A stretch of 64,000 nt of DNA from Druceiella hillmani (Eukaryota > Arthropoda > Insecta > Lepidoptera > Hepialidae), in NCBI GenBank assembly GCA_039881145.1, contig JAYKKI010000015.1, positions 24,288,501 to 24,352,500 on the forward strand, given 5' to 3'. Position 1 is the first letter of the stretch. Each line of letters opens with the position of its first letter. This document shows positions 37,641 to 50,670 of this stretch, one piece after another. A model generated the notes under the pieces. The model saw only the letters and a list, made by a program, of their open reading frames with translations. It was not told the origin of the DNA and did not search any database. Both the position numbers and the translations under genes were made by a program.

Positions 37641-40601
37641 ATCGAATATTTTTTTAAAATGAAAAAACATGGTATACCATAAACAAATGTTTTATTTCTA
37701 TTTAAATTTCGAGAACCCTTAATGGGAAACCCTTTCACTAGAATCAAAAACAAACAAAGGAAAGAACCTTCTTATTTCTTTTTCTAAAAAATCTCTATGT
37801 TATAAAATACATCTGTATTATGAATCAAAATATGGCTATCGAAAAATGGCTACCAATTTAATTTATTTAGGAAATTTTTTTGTTATGTTTCCTAAAATGC
37901 AACCCATTTGAAACTACGAGAAAGTATAATTAGAATGAGGTGTAAACTGTACTTGATCTAAAATTACATTCTGCTAAGATTAATAATACTTTTCCCAACG
38001 AAATGCCTCCAAAATAAGTATGCTTAAGGTACTGTTGCCAATATGGTGAAACTAACAATAATGAAGGTTATCTATTAAATTTATCTCTTGGCACATTGAA
38101 TGCTCTCAGGGAAAATTATTGAGATTACTTCTTTGTGTTCCGCCTGCTAAATTGACGCTGTGAATACTAAGGGTTTGATTTCTCATCTTTGTAAATAAGT
38201 CTTTTCAATAGACAATGTTGGCCTTTAGATGTAAATAACTTTAGATTGAATAAGGGCCATCTTTTGATTTATACTTTGTATAAAATATATTAAAGATGTA
38301 AAGATACAAATTCTATTTCCAATACTAACAATTACCTTTATAACAGTTCTTATTACTTATGAATATCGATAAAAGATGAAGAAATTTTGAAGATCTTTCA
38401 AGTAACATTATTTAAGTAAATTATATTAGATTATAATATAATTAGTTCCACTTTTGCAATGTGTAAAAATTCCTTTGCAGGAATTGATAAACCGGCTTTA
38501 ATGTATGAAACGTAACAGAGCACGTAAGTAAGCTAATGATATCCGCTAACGTCTTTACCTACAATTTCTTACATTTTCGACCCACTTTTTATAATATCAA
38601 TTTATAATGCCTATATTTAACAAAGAAATTAATATGATCTCTAGATGTTTATTTTTCACTCTATGCCAACTTCGAGAAGTTAGAATTGTTAAAAATATCT
38701 ATGGCGTAACCAGTAACGACATTTCCTTACTGTCGAAGAGAAAATTATAATACTTTCAAGAAAAAAAAACAAAAAGTAACATATATGAGTCGTATAATTA
38801 TTGAATGTACTATAATTAGTGTAAATGGCACTCCATCAACACTGAAATAAAAATTTATCGTCTCTGTTTTTTATTTTTTTGTATCAAACTGGAATTTTAC
38901 TTTTTTAAAATAAATTACAGTAGCAAAGGATAATAATTATTTCAGTATCGTAAAAGTTTCTTTTGATAATTTCCGTCAAATTTAAACAATAATACTCTGT
39001 TTAGTGGTATTGGAAATAAAAAATGGCGTTTTATAAACATAGTTTTAATGCAGAGATGTTGGAAAGTACAGAACATTTAGTGAGTGAAAAAACTGACGTC
39101 ACGTAGACAAATTCACGTATAATAGCCATAATATACAGCTACGGCCGAGGTTACTCTCATCGCCTACAAAAGGACTTTTTCCCAATTAATCATAAAAACG
39201 GTCTGACATGTTAACGTTCCTTCTTGTTAAACGCACAAAAGAGATCCATTGTCCTTACTATGATAATAATAATAATAATTTAATTTAACGCATTAATATT
39301 TTCTTTATATACTTCTCTTATCCTCGGAAAAATTAATTAAGGGGCGTTAATTATATTTTACGTGCAATTTGAGACGTTATTCCTTAACGAAGGAAATTTC
39401 GTTCAAGAACTGCGAAGATTGCCGGCAAATATGAATACTTTATATAAAATAGTTTTTTGGTAGAACGACTCTAACATCGGTGTCTCAGTAAAAACGTACA
39501 GATTTTTCTCTGTTCTTAACGTTTTTTAAATGAAGGTTAGTAGGAAAGACGTATATTAAGCCATCATATAATTTAAGTATGCGATTAGATTATGAATTTC
39601 AGAAACGAATTATTCCTAGAATTATAAGGGAGGCTAAATACCTATGACATAACCTTTTTAATTTTTTATAACTTTAATTTAACTTTCTAAGCGTATTATA
39701 AATTTGTTTAAAAAGTAAACTTGTTACCAGTCAATCCCCATTCATCCCATCTTCAAACATATATTTTAGCGATACATTATGATATATGTGCTCCCTATAA
39801 ATTTATTGTCGGATTACCGATAGCTGTGTACAATAAACGGGTAATTATATATAATCTCTGTTGGAAAACTGGCAAAAACTTTTTCATTTTATTTTTATTA
39901 TATTGACGCTTTTATACATTTAATAAAAGTAACAATTTGTATATTATGGTATTTTCCATTTTTTTGGAATAAAAATTAAGATTTAATTTTATCCTATGGA
40001 CGTGCGCGTACATACTCACGATTTCAAGTTTAACATATACATATATTCTTACAAGTATTCCAAACTAACACTTCAAAAAAAAAAGAAATTAAAGATAATA
40101 AAGAAAAATATTCATATTTTTTTTTCTCAAAAATCTGTCCAAAAACTTTCTTCAGATGTTTACGTCATCATTAGTTTTAGAACAATTTCGTGCCAGATCA
40201 AAATCTAGATGAACCTTCCAAAAGTTGAACGAAGATTTTTGAATTTATATTGTGATCCATTATTTAACTTCACCCCTTTGATTGAAAATTTTAAGTACGT
40301 CATAAATTTTATGTGAAACAAATTATATAGTTTTTATGAGACTCCTCATGAGACCATAATTTTCTGAACACTATATAGGAGAACAAGTACCAATTATATA
40401 TTTCTTCTTCAAATTTCGGCTGTTCGGTCGAATTAGCTAAATCAGTTGAATATATACATAGAGTGAACCAATCGACAGTGATAAGCATATGTGACATAAA
40501 ACTTCAAAAATATTAAATAATATTTTGGTTAGACAGATTTGAATGAAAATAGTATAAATGTTAAGTGTTTCAGACTGTTTGATTTAATTACTACCAAAGT
40601 A
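37641..40601. other. Intronic AT-rich DNA without recognised features
   Basis: A short (TAA)n run occurs near 39260. Nothing else can be supported. Confidence 0.5.
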
Positions 40602-40687
40602 AAGAAAGTAGAAACAATACTACATGTCGAAATAATACTACATCACGTAGTTTCATTTAATCGTGATAGTTTCATTTAATTGTGAAT
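40602..40687. mobile_element. Partial copy of the hammerhead-bearing element (outer arm only, copy 3)
   Basis: It holds the outer part of the right arm, AAGAAAGTAGAAAYAATACT to ATTTAATTGTGAA, with an internal duplication of AATACTACAT and of the TTTCATTTAAT end. The hammerhead-like core is absent: the copy is truncated before GGTC. Confidence 0.7.
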
Positions 40688-40787
40688 ATATTCAATACTA
40701 TCAAAGTATTGAATATATTCTCACATAACATAATATGTACGTATATATAATACAAACTATATATATACGTACATATTATTTTATGTG
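40682..40787. repeat. Two adjoining hairpins directly after copy 3
   Basis: The first hairpin pairs 40682-40699 with 40705-40724 (GTGAATATATTCAATACT, one extra base on the right). The second pairs 40722-40749 with 40760-40787, with one mismatch in 28 bp (CACATAACATAATATGTACG and its complement). They share the bases CAC at the joint, so this whole stretch can fold as two hairpins in a row. Confidence 0.8.
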
Positions 40788-41479
40788 ACTAAAATGTTTT
40801 TATAATACCATATTGTTTTTATTTTCAAACAGTAAAAGACAATTTATAGGTTAATATCATAACGATGTATGTTCCTATTCTTTTTACGTCTTCTTTCGGA
40901 TTGTAATCATTATATGATTTATCGTAATGTATTGAGGTAATCAGGAAATACGTTACATAATAAAGAAACAATAATTGATAATAGTAACTGAATAACGTTA
41001 AACAAGATTAAAAATTTGTGAATTAGAAGTTTCAAACCAAAAAAGAAGGGTAATTTTTCGTCAATATTGGTACTGTTGTATAAATTCACACTTAAATCTT
41101 TGATTCCAATTTTAATTAAATTGCCATAGAGATTTGCAGGTCAGGATATGATGAGAAATATTTATTTACTCGTACAATTTCATTCAGTACTTATTAGTTC
41201 CGGTTCATTATTATCATCGTATCATCATTTTTCATGAAAATAATTATATTACAAATGATGTCAAGCTCATTTGGAAAATCATTAAGTTACAACATATCAA
41301 AACTGCGTACCAACTCATATTTCTTATATAATTTTTATCCGTTTAAGCCGAATTTCTTACTGACAAATTGTTCTTAATACAAAATATTTAACAAAAAGCA
41401 ATTAGAATGAAAAGTAGTGATTCTGGTGGAAAATATTAAACTGACTGATAAAAAATAGTTATCCATAATCATAATTGTG

Positions 41480-41553
<74 letters not shown>

Positions 41554-44500
41554 TATCCTTATTAATAATTAAGGAAATACTAATGCTTTTGTAATTAATG
41601 TGTTTATATAAATGAAACTTAATAAAAGTGCTAATCTTCAAATTTAAACAACGTTAAAACAGAATATTTAGGATAGTAAATTACGAAGTCATCTCACATC
41701 GAAAAAAATTTTAGACTATATTTTGAAGCGAAATGGATGTAAGACTTTTATAAAGTATTTAATTCCTACGATTAAATATACAACTTAAAATTATTTACAA
41801 TATAGCACGAAAATATATACTTTAGGTATTACTTATTAGATAATTATTATTTATTTTCAGTACAAAATGCACACTGGTGTGCTTTACCGGGTAACCAGTT
41901 ATGTACAATCATCCCAGTACGTATAGGCTTAATAACTTTACTGGAATTAACTGGCACTGAAGTAAGCAAGCCATTATGCGAATTGAAACTAAAAGTGATT
42001 TTCCTTTTCGGAGCGGCGTTTATTTCAGATTTACCTTTAATTAAGATTGCTTTTTCAATGATGTCAAAGTTTTTAATTAACTCTGTTATTGTAAGTCATT
42101 AAGTCTTCTAAGTAAATTAGGTCTTTTGTGCCAAGAAGTCTATTTAACGACAGAGATAATTAAATTGAAAACATAGTTTCATTGGATAATATCTAATGCG
42201 TAGAAAATTTAATATTAACGTGATTATAACAATAGTGATTAATTGATTAAAATTTTTAAAATTGATAAAAAGTGAGAATGGTTGATTATGAAATAAGAAA
42301 TGAATATATTTTCCTATATGTACTTATTTTTCCACGAATCATTTTTATAAACGGAAAAGTTTTTGAAAACGCGGTTTGTATAACGTGGAAATAATATAAA
42401 TAACTGATTACTTAAAAAAAGTCAAGGCATTTTCAGTAACCTTATGTAAAATAATAATTATTGTATATTTTCCTAAGGCTACTATTAGTGTTTAAATCGA
42501 ATTGTTTTTACAGTCGGCTAGCAAACGGTAAGAAAAAGATATATAAAGGCGAAACAAATATTGCATAGAATATTTTAAATTATGTCTGTTGACTAATATA
42601 TTGGTAGAATTTTATTTTGATTTTTTTATATCGGTTGAAAAACATGTTTTCTTTTAAAAGTAACCCTGACAAAATTTGACAATAAATCCAATCTCTGCAT
42701 CTATGTTAACGGCAGTGACGATAAAATGTCTACTGAACTATCCTAATATAGATTTAATTGGTCTCTTCCGTCTGAAGAGACCAATGAATAATTGAAAAAG
42801 AGACCAGTGAATAATTCTTCAAATATGTTCCTTTCATTCATTTGTCCTGAGTTATTTTTTCTATACCCGGTAAGTGTCGAAAGTGTTATATTTAAATCTG
42901 TCTTCACGTAATACTCGTATGGTCGCGATATTCGCAAAACATTTTGAAATCCTCTTTTTATAACTTTACTTCTCACACGAAGGGCCAAAATCGATATTTT
43001 GTTGTCATAGCAATTCCTGTCCTTCTTGCCCGTACGTATCTCTGTCAGTCAGAGGTAAAGTTCAGATCTAAAGAAAACAATATTTCAATTTATAATTCAT
43101 ATAAAAAGTATAGTTCATTGGCACAAATCTTGTATTGTATTTAAAATTACTTGTATTTTCCGGGAGTACGTAATGTGTAGCCGAAAAAACTTTTTTGTTT
43201 TTTATATAGACACGTAGAATAACGTTAAAAAGAGCTCATTAAGTATAGCGTAAAATATTTTTTTTTAATTTTTATACCCATTTTCCTCTGCCGAACAGTA
43301 TCCAAAACAACCACGAGTACCTCACTTTTAATATTAAAAAAAACTAATGAATATTTTAAAAGATAGAGTGGGAATGTAGTATAAATCTTTTTATATTCTC
43401 AGGTTAAATAATATGAACGTTAAGTATAATAAAATTCGATGTCTATTAGGAGCAAAATTGTTTACTTAATTTCATTATTTTTTTTTTAAATAAATTCAAC
43501 TTAATGAAATTTTTATGAACATGAAGGCATATATTTTTAGATTATGTTAGTATTTTAAATTAATAAATATTTTTTTATAAGCTTAACATAAATATTACAT
43601 TTTTAGAATGAGGATCTCAGAAGGAAAAAAGGGTTACTTATAGGATTATTTATGAATCCCTCCTCTTATCTATCACATTTTTCGTAGAAACCTAAATTTT
43701 ATAATATTAATTATAATGTTCTGTCACGACAAATATGTTCCGTTCCCCATCCTCGAAACTGCACGTCAAATTTATAAAAATGTAGTGGCTTGTTTAATTT
43801 CAAGTTTACCGAAAGTTTTACAGAAATCAAAATAATGATGATATATCTCTTAATTTTTGAGTAATTCATCATATTTCCACCCCTATGAAAGATATAACTA
43901 CAATATATTTAAATGATGAAAACTAATGCAAATATTTGTAAATCGATTAACCGATATATTACGTACCCTTAAATGTTTATATGTACCTAAATTTATGCGT
44001 ATCTCTCCTAATGCGACTTCCACTCGTACTTGACAGATTTGATTTTCTTATTTTTTCCTATGATTCTATCGGCTTTTAGAATAAATAATTGGCAGTAGAT
44101 AGACTAATAATTTCTAACAAAATATTTCTTCAACAGTAAAAATTCTTATTCAATGATCATTAATTATTCGAAACTATATCAGTATGTACATACATATAAC
44201 CTTGGCCGATTTTTCTAAATATCAGATGCAACCGGAATAGGGTTCCCACACGTCCTCTTATTTAAACGTAGGACATACGTTCCGAATACGTAATGTAGTC
44301 TTTATCATATGAGCAGTACGCCAGAGCACGGTATTTGATATTCGTACGCGTGAACCGGATGACAGCGTCTAAATTGGAAAATACAACCGACTGTAGAGTA
44401 AATAAGAAAATGTGCTTGAAGTGAGATTTATGCTAATCAGCGCAATACTTCGTCGGTGTTTTATTGTACCCAGGAAAATGTACGGAGGTTTAGTTTAACT

Positions 44501-45113
44501 ATTTCACGGGTAAACTCTCGTAAATTTTACTTTAAAAGCAGTATGAAATTGCCTCGAAATTGTTCCGAGATTAACATCATATAAATATTCCGGCGATTGT
44601 TCTTTTGTTTCTTTTTTGTTTCGTAACTCCATATTTATTTGTTTGAATTTGAAACGTCGTGCTAGTCTGTGTTTTTTTATAGCCCTTATAACATATTAAA
44701 TGTAAACCAATTTTAGATAAAGCTTGAACTTATTAAACATATGACAGTTATCTCCAATGATGTAGAACGTAGGCAGGTATCGAAATATGCTCCTTCATTT
44801 TCCTGTTAAAATTACACAGGTGAAATGTGTTGTAAAATATAACGTATTTCATAAAAGAAAAATATGTCTGAATCGTGTTATCGTTTATTAAATTTTTAAT
44901 TCAATCCTAATAAAGGGAATATTATGAATACGATATAAGTGTATTTTTTATTCCGTTGTGAAAAAAAAAATTATTTCGTGATGGCCGTCCGTCCGTCAGT
45001 CCGTCTGTGACTGCCCCACAGTTCCTATAGTTTTATATCTATATCAGTGATAAATGGAAAATGTATGTTTCATATCTCAATTAATATGTAGCAAAATATT
45101 GAATAAGCATTTG

Positions 45114-45120
<7 letters not shown>
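40788..45120. other. Intronic AT-rich DNA with (TA)n at 41479-41556 and a (GTCC)n run at 44986-45009
   Basis: A TA microsatellite lies at 41479-41556, a small hairpin (TTGGTCTCTTC...GAAGAGACCAA) near 42758-42784, and a GTCC/GTCT tetranucleotide run at 44986-45009. A GC-richer patch near 44220-44520 (ACGCGTGAACCGGATGAC) has no open frame. No gene is recognised. Confidence 0.5.

Positions 45121-45160
<40 letters not shown>
45121..45160. repeat. (TA)n microsatellite
   Basis: An uninterrupted run of 20 TA repeats. Confidence 0.95.
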
Positions 45161-45163
<3 letters not shown>

Positions 45164-46189
45164 GGACAATTGGGTTTTTTCTGTGTTTGGTACCCGTTTG
45201 TAATTATGACTTTTTAATATATTAAGCATTTTATTTTATTCAATTTGTTTATATATGTTTCATTTATATTTAAGAAATTGGTATTTTTTTATTTCTATCT
45301 AAGCTTCTAAATATAAATTTTCATGTTTCTCACTTTAAATTATATTAAAATTACCACACAATCTCCCATCCTCCCCACATTTCTACATCCTTAGAGGCTG
45401 AATTTGGAAAATTCTTTATTATCAAACATTCAAAAGCCAAGAAAAATATACGTGCTTTTCAACGAGTCTGTCAGAGAAAGGTATTTGATATTTACTCACA
45501 ATAAAGGAATCCTGTTAGGTTGACGGTAAACAAAAACAATTACTTTAAATATACAAAGAAATTTACTCATCAAATGCGTTTGTATTTCCGAAAAATTATA
45601 AATGAAATGTTTACACATGTCTGTTTTGGCTGTTAAACAATAGTAGTATTGTCTCTTTTTAATTTCACCCCAGGCACAATTTTTTCAAAATAATATATTA
45701 AGATGCATTATTTCTGAAGTTACTGATTGGTCAGTGAAATCTTTAATTTGTTATTTCAATATTATAGGAAAGAAAATAATTTCGATAATTAAAATTAAAA
45801 TATTAATCACTAACAATTCTAAAATAAAAATCTTTTATAATATCGACTTCAAAAAAGGTAGGTACTAAAAAGTAAAAAAAATAATTAACTCAAAATAGGT
45901 AAGTACTTATTTGCAATAAATAACTATGTTACTTACTTTTGAAGTCACTGCCAGCACCGCCAATCAACTTAAAGAAATATAAATTTTTATATTATAAATA
46001 CGCCCTTTATGAATCTATTTTCATAAGTAGATAAAGTTTTAAATTTACATTATAAATTAAATTATGGATTTGTTTAAGTCAATGATTATCTATATATTTA
46101 AGTTATGATTATTTATATCGTAAACACGGTACAAAACTTTTACCAATTAATTGAAATAATTTCACAAGTCGACATTTCGTAATCGACTA
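45161..46189. other. Intronic AT-rich DNA without recognised features
   Basis: Nothing beyond the AT-rich background is seen. Confidence 0.5.
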
Positions 46190-46560
46190 CCCCAAAACAC
46201 GTCAACCTACGCCTGCCTTATTCTCACTCGGCGGTGATATCGAAAACCTATTTCGTTTAAATATTTATGCGTACATCGTGTCTTGCATATTTATGTAAAT
46301 ATGTGCGTGCTCGATGGCCGGGCTTGCGTAGCGGCCTGTCAATTGCCGGCGGCTGTCTGTGGCGACGCCCGTAATCTAATTTGCGAAAGCATACTTGGCT
46401 CGGCTTCAGTGGTTGTTACGCATCTGCGTTGTTTGTATCACGTGTGAGATGTACTCTGAGCAATAGTGGTACTTGTGGGCAACATTAAGCTGGTTAATAA
46501 GTGCCGAAGTTGAAACAGACATACGTGACTGGGTGAGGGTACGTGACTGGCGTTATAAAA
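46190..46560. promoter_or_regulatory. CpG-rich island 2.6 kb before exon 2; possible enhancer or alternative promoter
   Basis: About 370 bp of clearly higher GC and CpG (CTCGATGGCCGGGCTTGCG, CAATTGCCGGCGGCTGTC, GTGGCGACGCCCG) within an AT-rich intron. It includes one TCAGT initiator-like site (46406-46410), but the bases at +28 do not fit a DPE and no TATA box is in register. There is no open frame with known content. It may be an enhancer or alternative first exon of SELENBP1, or an ancient repeat. Confidence 0.35.
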
Positions 46561-46726
46561 ATATACATAAACTTTCCGTTGAGTAGTCTATATTTTAAAG
46601 CATCATTTTAGTTCTCTTATGTTGTAATCAAATAATTTTGTTGTATTTTTAGGTATATGTACGTTAAATGGTACTAACATATGTAGAATATTTAGAATGA
46701 AACCAAGTAACAAGTTCGTAATTTAG

Positions 46727-47200
46727 TTATTGCTTTTCAAAATAATCTTTGTAGCATTCCACGCATCGCTTCATTCGATGGAAGCACTGGGTGAAGCAGT
46801 CAGCCTATTCCTCCTTATAGGTCATGCCCACGGTCTTTTTGAAACAACCTCTGCTTCTTCGTCGTCCGCGAATCGTATTCCTCGCAGTTTATGTTTTATT
46901 CTTAGGAATAAATACTAATTGTGTAGCCAAGAGTTAGGACGGTGGGCGAATTATCTATAATTTATACACGTGACATAGTCAAATATTCGGTCATTCATCT
47001 GGTTGAGTATGTAGAATCGTTGTGAAGGAGGTTTCAATTGCGACGGTACTGTTCTCGAACTTTTTGTCAAAATAACAGGCAAAACGTCGCAGGTATACCA
47101 ATTTGTGATAACTGTTGTTTTATCATTCAGAATAAAGGTTGCATTATAAATCGCCCATAGTAAGAACGATGCAACCATCTTTTTTTCCAGCATTTCTTCG
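46727..47200 (-). pseudogene. Decayed mariner-like transposase, C-terminal half
   Basis: On the minus strand, from 47200 down, a frame reads KKMVASFLLWAIYNATFI and TTVITNWYTCDVLPVI, matching the catalytic-domain middle of mariner transposases. After frame breaks around 46930 (a garbled HPPYSPDLAP region) it continues FLRIKHKLRGIRFADDEEAE. After another frameshift come ADCFTQCFHRMKRCVECYKD and YFEKQ before TAA at 46727-46729. A Trp codon in the usual SEW context is now TAG. The order of the blocks is that of the family, so identity is good. At least two frameshifts and one nonsense change show it is dead. The N-terminal part beyond 47200 is not recognisable. Confidence 0.75.
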
Positions 47201-49143
47201 AATCTTCACCTTTGTTAGTAAATCTTTAAAAGAAAAGCCCACTGTGCAGACAGTTATAAAAACTTTCAGTGTGACCCTCATTAAATATAGGTGCCAAATA
47301 TCTAAGGAAATTATTGAAAGTATATTCAGACCTATGAAAATAAATAACAACTTGCATGAAGTACTTTTGTACAATATTGACCACATATTTTGTTATATAT
47401 CACGGCTTTACCCTTGTCGAGATGTATTTTAAGTATATAGTCGTTTAATCAATTTTAATAATTTAATTACAGTATGTTTCCCGAATCTGTCTTTGCCGGA
47501 AAGTAAATCATGATTTCGATTTTAACCTTATGAAAAACTTCTTACAAACTAAAGTAAACAAGGATCTTATTTAGAGTATAGATAAATAATTTTAAGTTAG
47601 TCTATCATATTAGAATATTACACGGGATCTCGCCATCTTCCTTACATCGCTAAGATGCCATACACAGCGACGGAACATGGCAGGTTAGTAGGTATTAATC
47701 ATACATAGTTAGTCACCCCGCCCTTATTTACGATATACGCAAACACTTCTGAAACTTATACAAGTTGAAATAGTTGTTGGAAGATGTTTTACTTCATCAG
47801 AAATCAGGTAACTTAAAGGTTTAATTTTTATCTAGGACGTTGTTTGTTCGCATTATCGAATGTGCTTTAAAAAATCTTCCAAGCTTCGGTCATTCACTAG
47901 TAAAAAGGGGGTTAAATAAATGTTAATTGTATTTTAATAATACTTTCGCCTCTTTTAAACGTATTTCTCAATGATAAGTTTTGTGACCTTATCAATAGAC
48001 TAACTTGAAACTGGTGGAAACTTTTTCATGATAGCTACCAGTTTCAATTTTTTGGCAGTCTGCGTAATACCGTGGAGAGTGGTATTTCGTTGTTCATACC
48101 ACCATATTAAGTTCGTCATTTTTTCCTTTTTTTGTATATTGTCAGTAAAAATTGTTTTTTCTGTATTATTCACGCTTTTTCTTTTGATATGGCCGAAATA
48201 TTCTTATGGCGTCAATGTATTTGTAATCGGACGTTCTTAGTCTTTATATTCAAGTAACGCAAATAATATACAGATAAATTTGGTCTTGATCTTCATTTTC
48301 AGATTTTCATTTTTCAGTTCTAATGAAGCTGACATGTAACATTTCAGATCTAATGAAGCTAACATGTAACAAGCTGACATGTAACATTCATATACCTTCC
48401 CATATGTCTTCCTAATTTATGTTCCCGTTACCCTTTGTTAAAAACATTAAAGCCCAGGTAAACAAAATTTTCTCCTTTTTGAAAATGTCGAGTTTTTAAA
48501 GATTGAGAGATTTGAACAGTTCCAATTTTATTCATTGAGAGCACCAGCTTTGCCTAAATTTGTCCATTCTCTCTAAAAGGCCCATTATTTTGGCTTCGAT
48601 AAAAAATTTCAAGAAGCACAAGAGAAGTCTCGGCAAAGAAAAATTTACAACAACCGAATATACATGAATAAGAAAAGGTTGAAAATGTTAAAAACTTAAT
48701 ATAATGCAGATAATATATAACTTTAACAACTTTACAGTTTAAATCCAGTTTTAAGTTGATAATATTTACTCTATAGTGCAAATAATTATTCGTAGAGTAT
48801 CTCATTAACCCCAAAATTTCTTTTGTAATTCGTAATAAATTGCTGTCGTCTTGTCATAATCAACGCAAACTCTCGTAAACGAAAGATTTTTTCAAGTTAT
48901 GAATATTCTTGATATTAAATATTACATATAGCTACGACAATTATAAGTGTTAATTGTTTAAATGTATTATTTCTAAAAAAAATAGTGTTAAAAGATTAAA
49001 AAGATATGTATCCGAAATATTTATATTTCATTATCATTACGCATACCCTTAAAGTTGTTGTCGCTTAGTAACATAATATATAGAGCACGACTACGAATTA
49101 TATTACCCTCTTAATTCTTAATTAAATGTTTCCCCATTTTCAG
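47201..49143. other. End of intron 1, AT-rich, with a short tandem at 48318-48385
   Basis: The motif TCTAATGAAGCTGACATGTA and shortened variants occur three times near 48318-48385. The frames at 47139-47432 and 48554-48814 have no known motif. The sequence ends in the acceptor TTTTCAG of exon 2. Confidence 0.5.
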
Positions 49144-49301
49144 GTAGGACCTGTGGCCCCGGATACGCGACGCCTCTCGACGCTTTCCATAAAGGAGAGA
49201 GAGAAAAGCTTCTCTACACGGTATGCATTCAACCAGACAAGACAAACCAGGATTACCTAGCCACTGTTGACGTAGACCCGGAATCCCCTACGTATTCGCA
49301 A
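49144..49301 (+). CDS. SELENBP1: SELENBP1 (selenium-binding protein / methanethiol oxidase) exon 2
   Basis: This 158-nt exon encodes residues 4-56 of the predicted protein: after the split Ser codon, [20 protein letters not shown], then [15 protein letters not shown], then [26 protein letters not shown], the REK..Y.VC block and [17 protein letters not shown] are the conserved N-terminus of the SELENBP1 family. In animals this cytosolic enzyme oxidises methanethiol to formaldehyde, hydrogen peroxide and hydrogen sulfide. The exon is bounded by TTTTCAG and by GTAAGC right after the CAA codon (phase 0). The next exon should begin with the VIHRLPM-like segment and contain the CSSC metal/selenium site; neither is seen in the window, so the gene continues beyond 64000. 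The exon is GC-richer than the flanking introns and free of stops. Confidence 0.9.
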
Positions 49302-49701
49302 GTAAGCTTATGGTGTACTATTGTATTGAATGTTTTTTACACCGATATTTATCTTAACGTATGCTCCGCCAATTATACCGTGTTTATTATTGTAGATCAA
49401 CACCCTACCTTTTTCGATGTATTAACCACGCCTGTATTCTGGCTATTAATAAATAATTATTAGATAGTTTTTTTATATACTACACAATTTATAATAAGTT
49501 TGACATTTTATTAAAATTTGCGTACATTATTTTTTTCGTTACACCTAATATTTAGTTTACGGTACAAAACAGTATTGGGGAAAAATAATAGATGCAACCA
49601 CGGGATAGAGGAAAATCGGATCTTACAATAATTTTTTTCCCTTGTTTGGTTTCATTTAAATTTATAGTTAAAATAACTAAATTAATATATAAGCTTATAT
49701 T

Positions 49702-50484
49702 GATATACATATATTACATAAATATGTTAAATATATTAGAAAAATATTTAGTGAAGAAAAAAGTATTTTGAATTTTAGGATTGAAGGTGAAAATGTTTTT
49801 AGATAAAATAAACTAAATTAAACGCAAAATAACTCAAAAAAAATTACAATTATTAATGAACAATACTTACGATGTAGTTTGAAATAAGTCTCATTAATTT
49901 TCATTAAGAATTTGTTTTTGTTTAACGCAAAGGAGCTATTTATTTATATTTGTATATCGCCGTGTTATGAAGTAGAAACTTGACAAAACATTGTGGTTGG
50001 TGAATATATATTTAATTTGTAAATTTTAATGACCTTCTTCCTTTCGCTGATAAGAATTCAAAAGTAGTTAAAATGGAGAAATAATATATATTAAAAACGA
50101 TTCAAACCCCACTCATTTTGATATACATTTATTACATAAATATGTTAAATATATTAGAAAAATATTTAGTGAAGAAAAAAGTATTTTAAATCTTAGGATT
50201 TAAGGTGAAAATGTTTTTAGATAAAATAAACTAAATTAAATGCAAAATTTAAATTAAATGATAACTTATAATCATAGAGAAATAAGTCAAACAAAATTAC
50301 AATTATTAATGAGTATTATTCATGTAGTTTGAAATACGTCTCATTAGTTTTCATTAAGTATTTTTTTTGTTTAACGTAAAGGAGCTATTTATTTATATTT
50401 GTATTTTGCCGTGTTATGAAGTAAAAACTTGACAAAACATTGTGGTTGGTGAATTTATATTTAATTTGTCAATTTTAATGACGA
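49702..50484. repeat. Direct duplication of about 340-365 bp, spaced 418 bp
   Basis: 49702-50036 and 50120-50484 share long identical blocks (AATATGTTAAATATATTAGA, AGGTGAAAATGTTTTTAGAT, AAAGGAGCTATTTATTTATA, CAAAACATTGTGGTTGGTGA). The second copy has about 30 extra bases after ACTAAATTAAA. The spacer (50064-50116) contains a block that recurs at 62111-62159. Confidence 0.9.
50064..50116. repeat. Dispersed short block R2, copy 1
   Basis: GTAGTTAAAATGGAGAAATA, then an A/T-rich simple run and ACGATTCAAACCCCACTC. It matches 62111-62159 (GTAGTTAAATTGGAGAAATA, AAATAAATAA, GACGATTCAACCCCACTC). It may be the 3' tail of an unknown retroelement. Confidence 0.6.
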
Positions 50485-50670
50485 ATAATTCCTTCTGTTG
50501 AATTTTTTGAACTGGACGGACAAACTTTTGATAGTTCTGATATGTAAACCAGATTTCGTTTCACAAATTTATCAGTAGTTGGTGCCAAGTATTTCCTGAT
50601 TACAGTAATGTATTTATGCAAACCACATTAGAAAAAAAAAATCCTTTTTTTAATTTAATTAAAAAAACCG

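Larger units (their letters stand above)
23568..49143 (+). other. Predicted intron 1 of SELENBP1 (25,576 nt, phase 1)
   Basis: It starts with GTAAGT and ends with a pyrimidine-rich stretch and CAG (TTTCCCCATTTTCAG, ending at 49143). It contains no host gene that I can support, but several hairpin elements, two decayed transposases and (TA)n tracts, listed separately. Confidence 0.6.

Noticed and set aside
46730..46918. 62-residue plus-strand frame with a Ser-rich tail
   Set aside because: The opposite strand encodes the mariner C-terminus, so this is its antisense shadow.
46951..47432. Separate small genes on both strands (80, 97 and 80 residues)
   Set aside because: The 46951-47193 frame is part of the decayed mariner transposase; the overlapping ones have no motif and share the same DNA.
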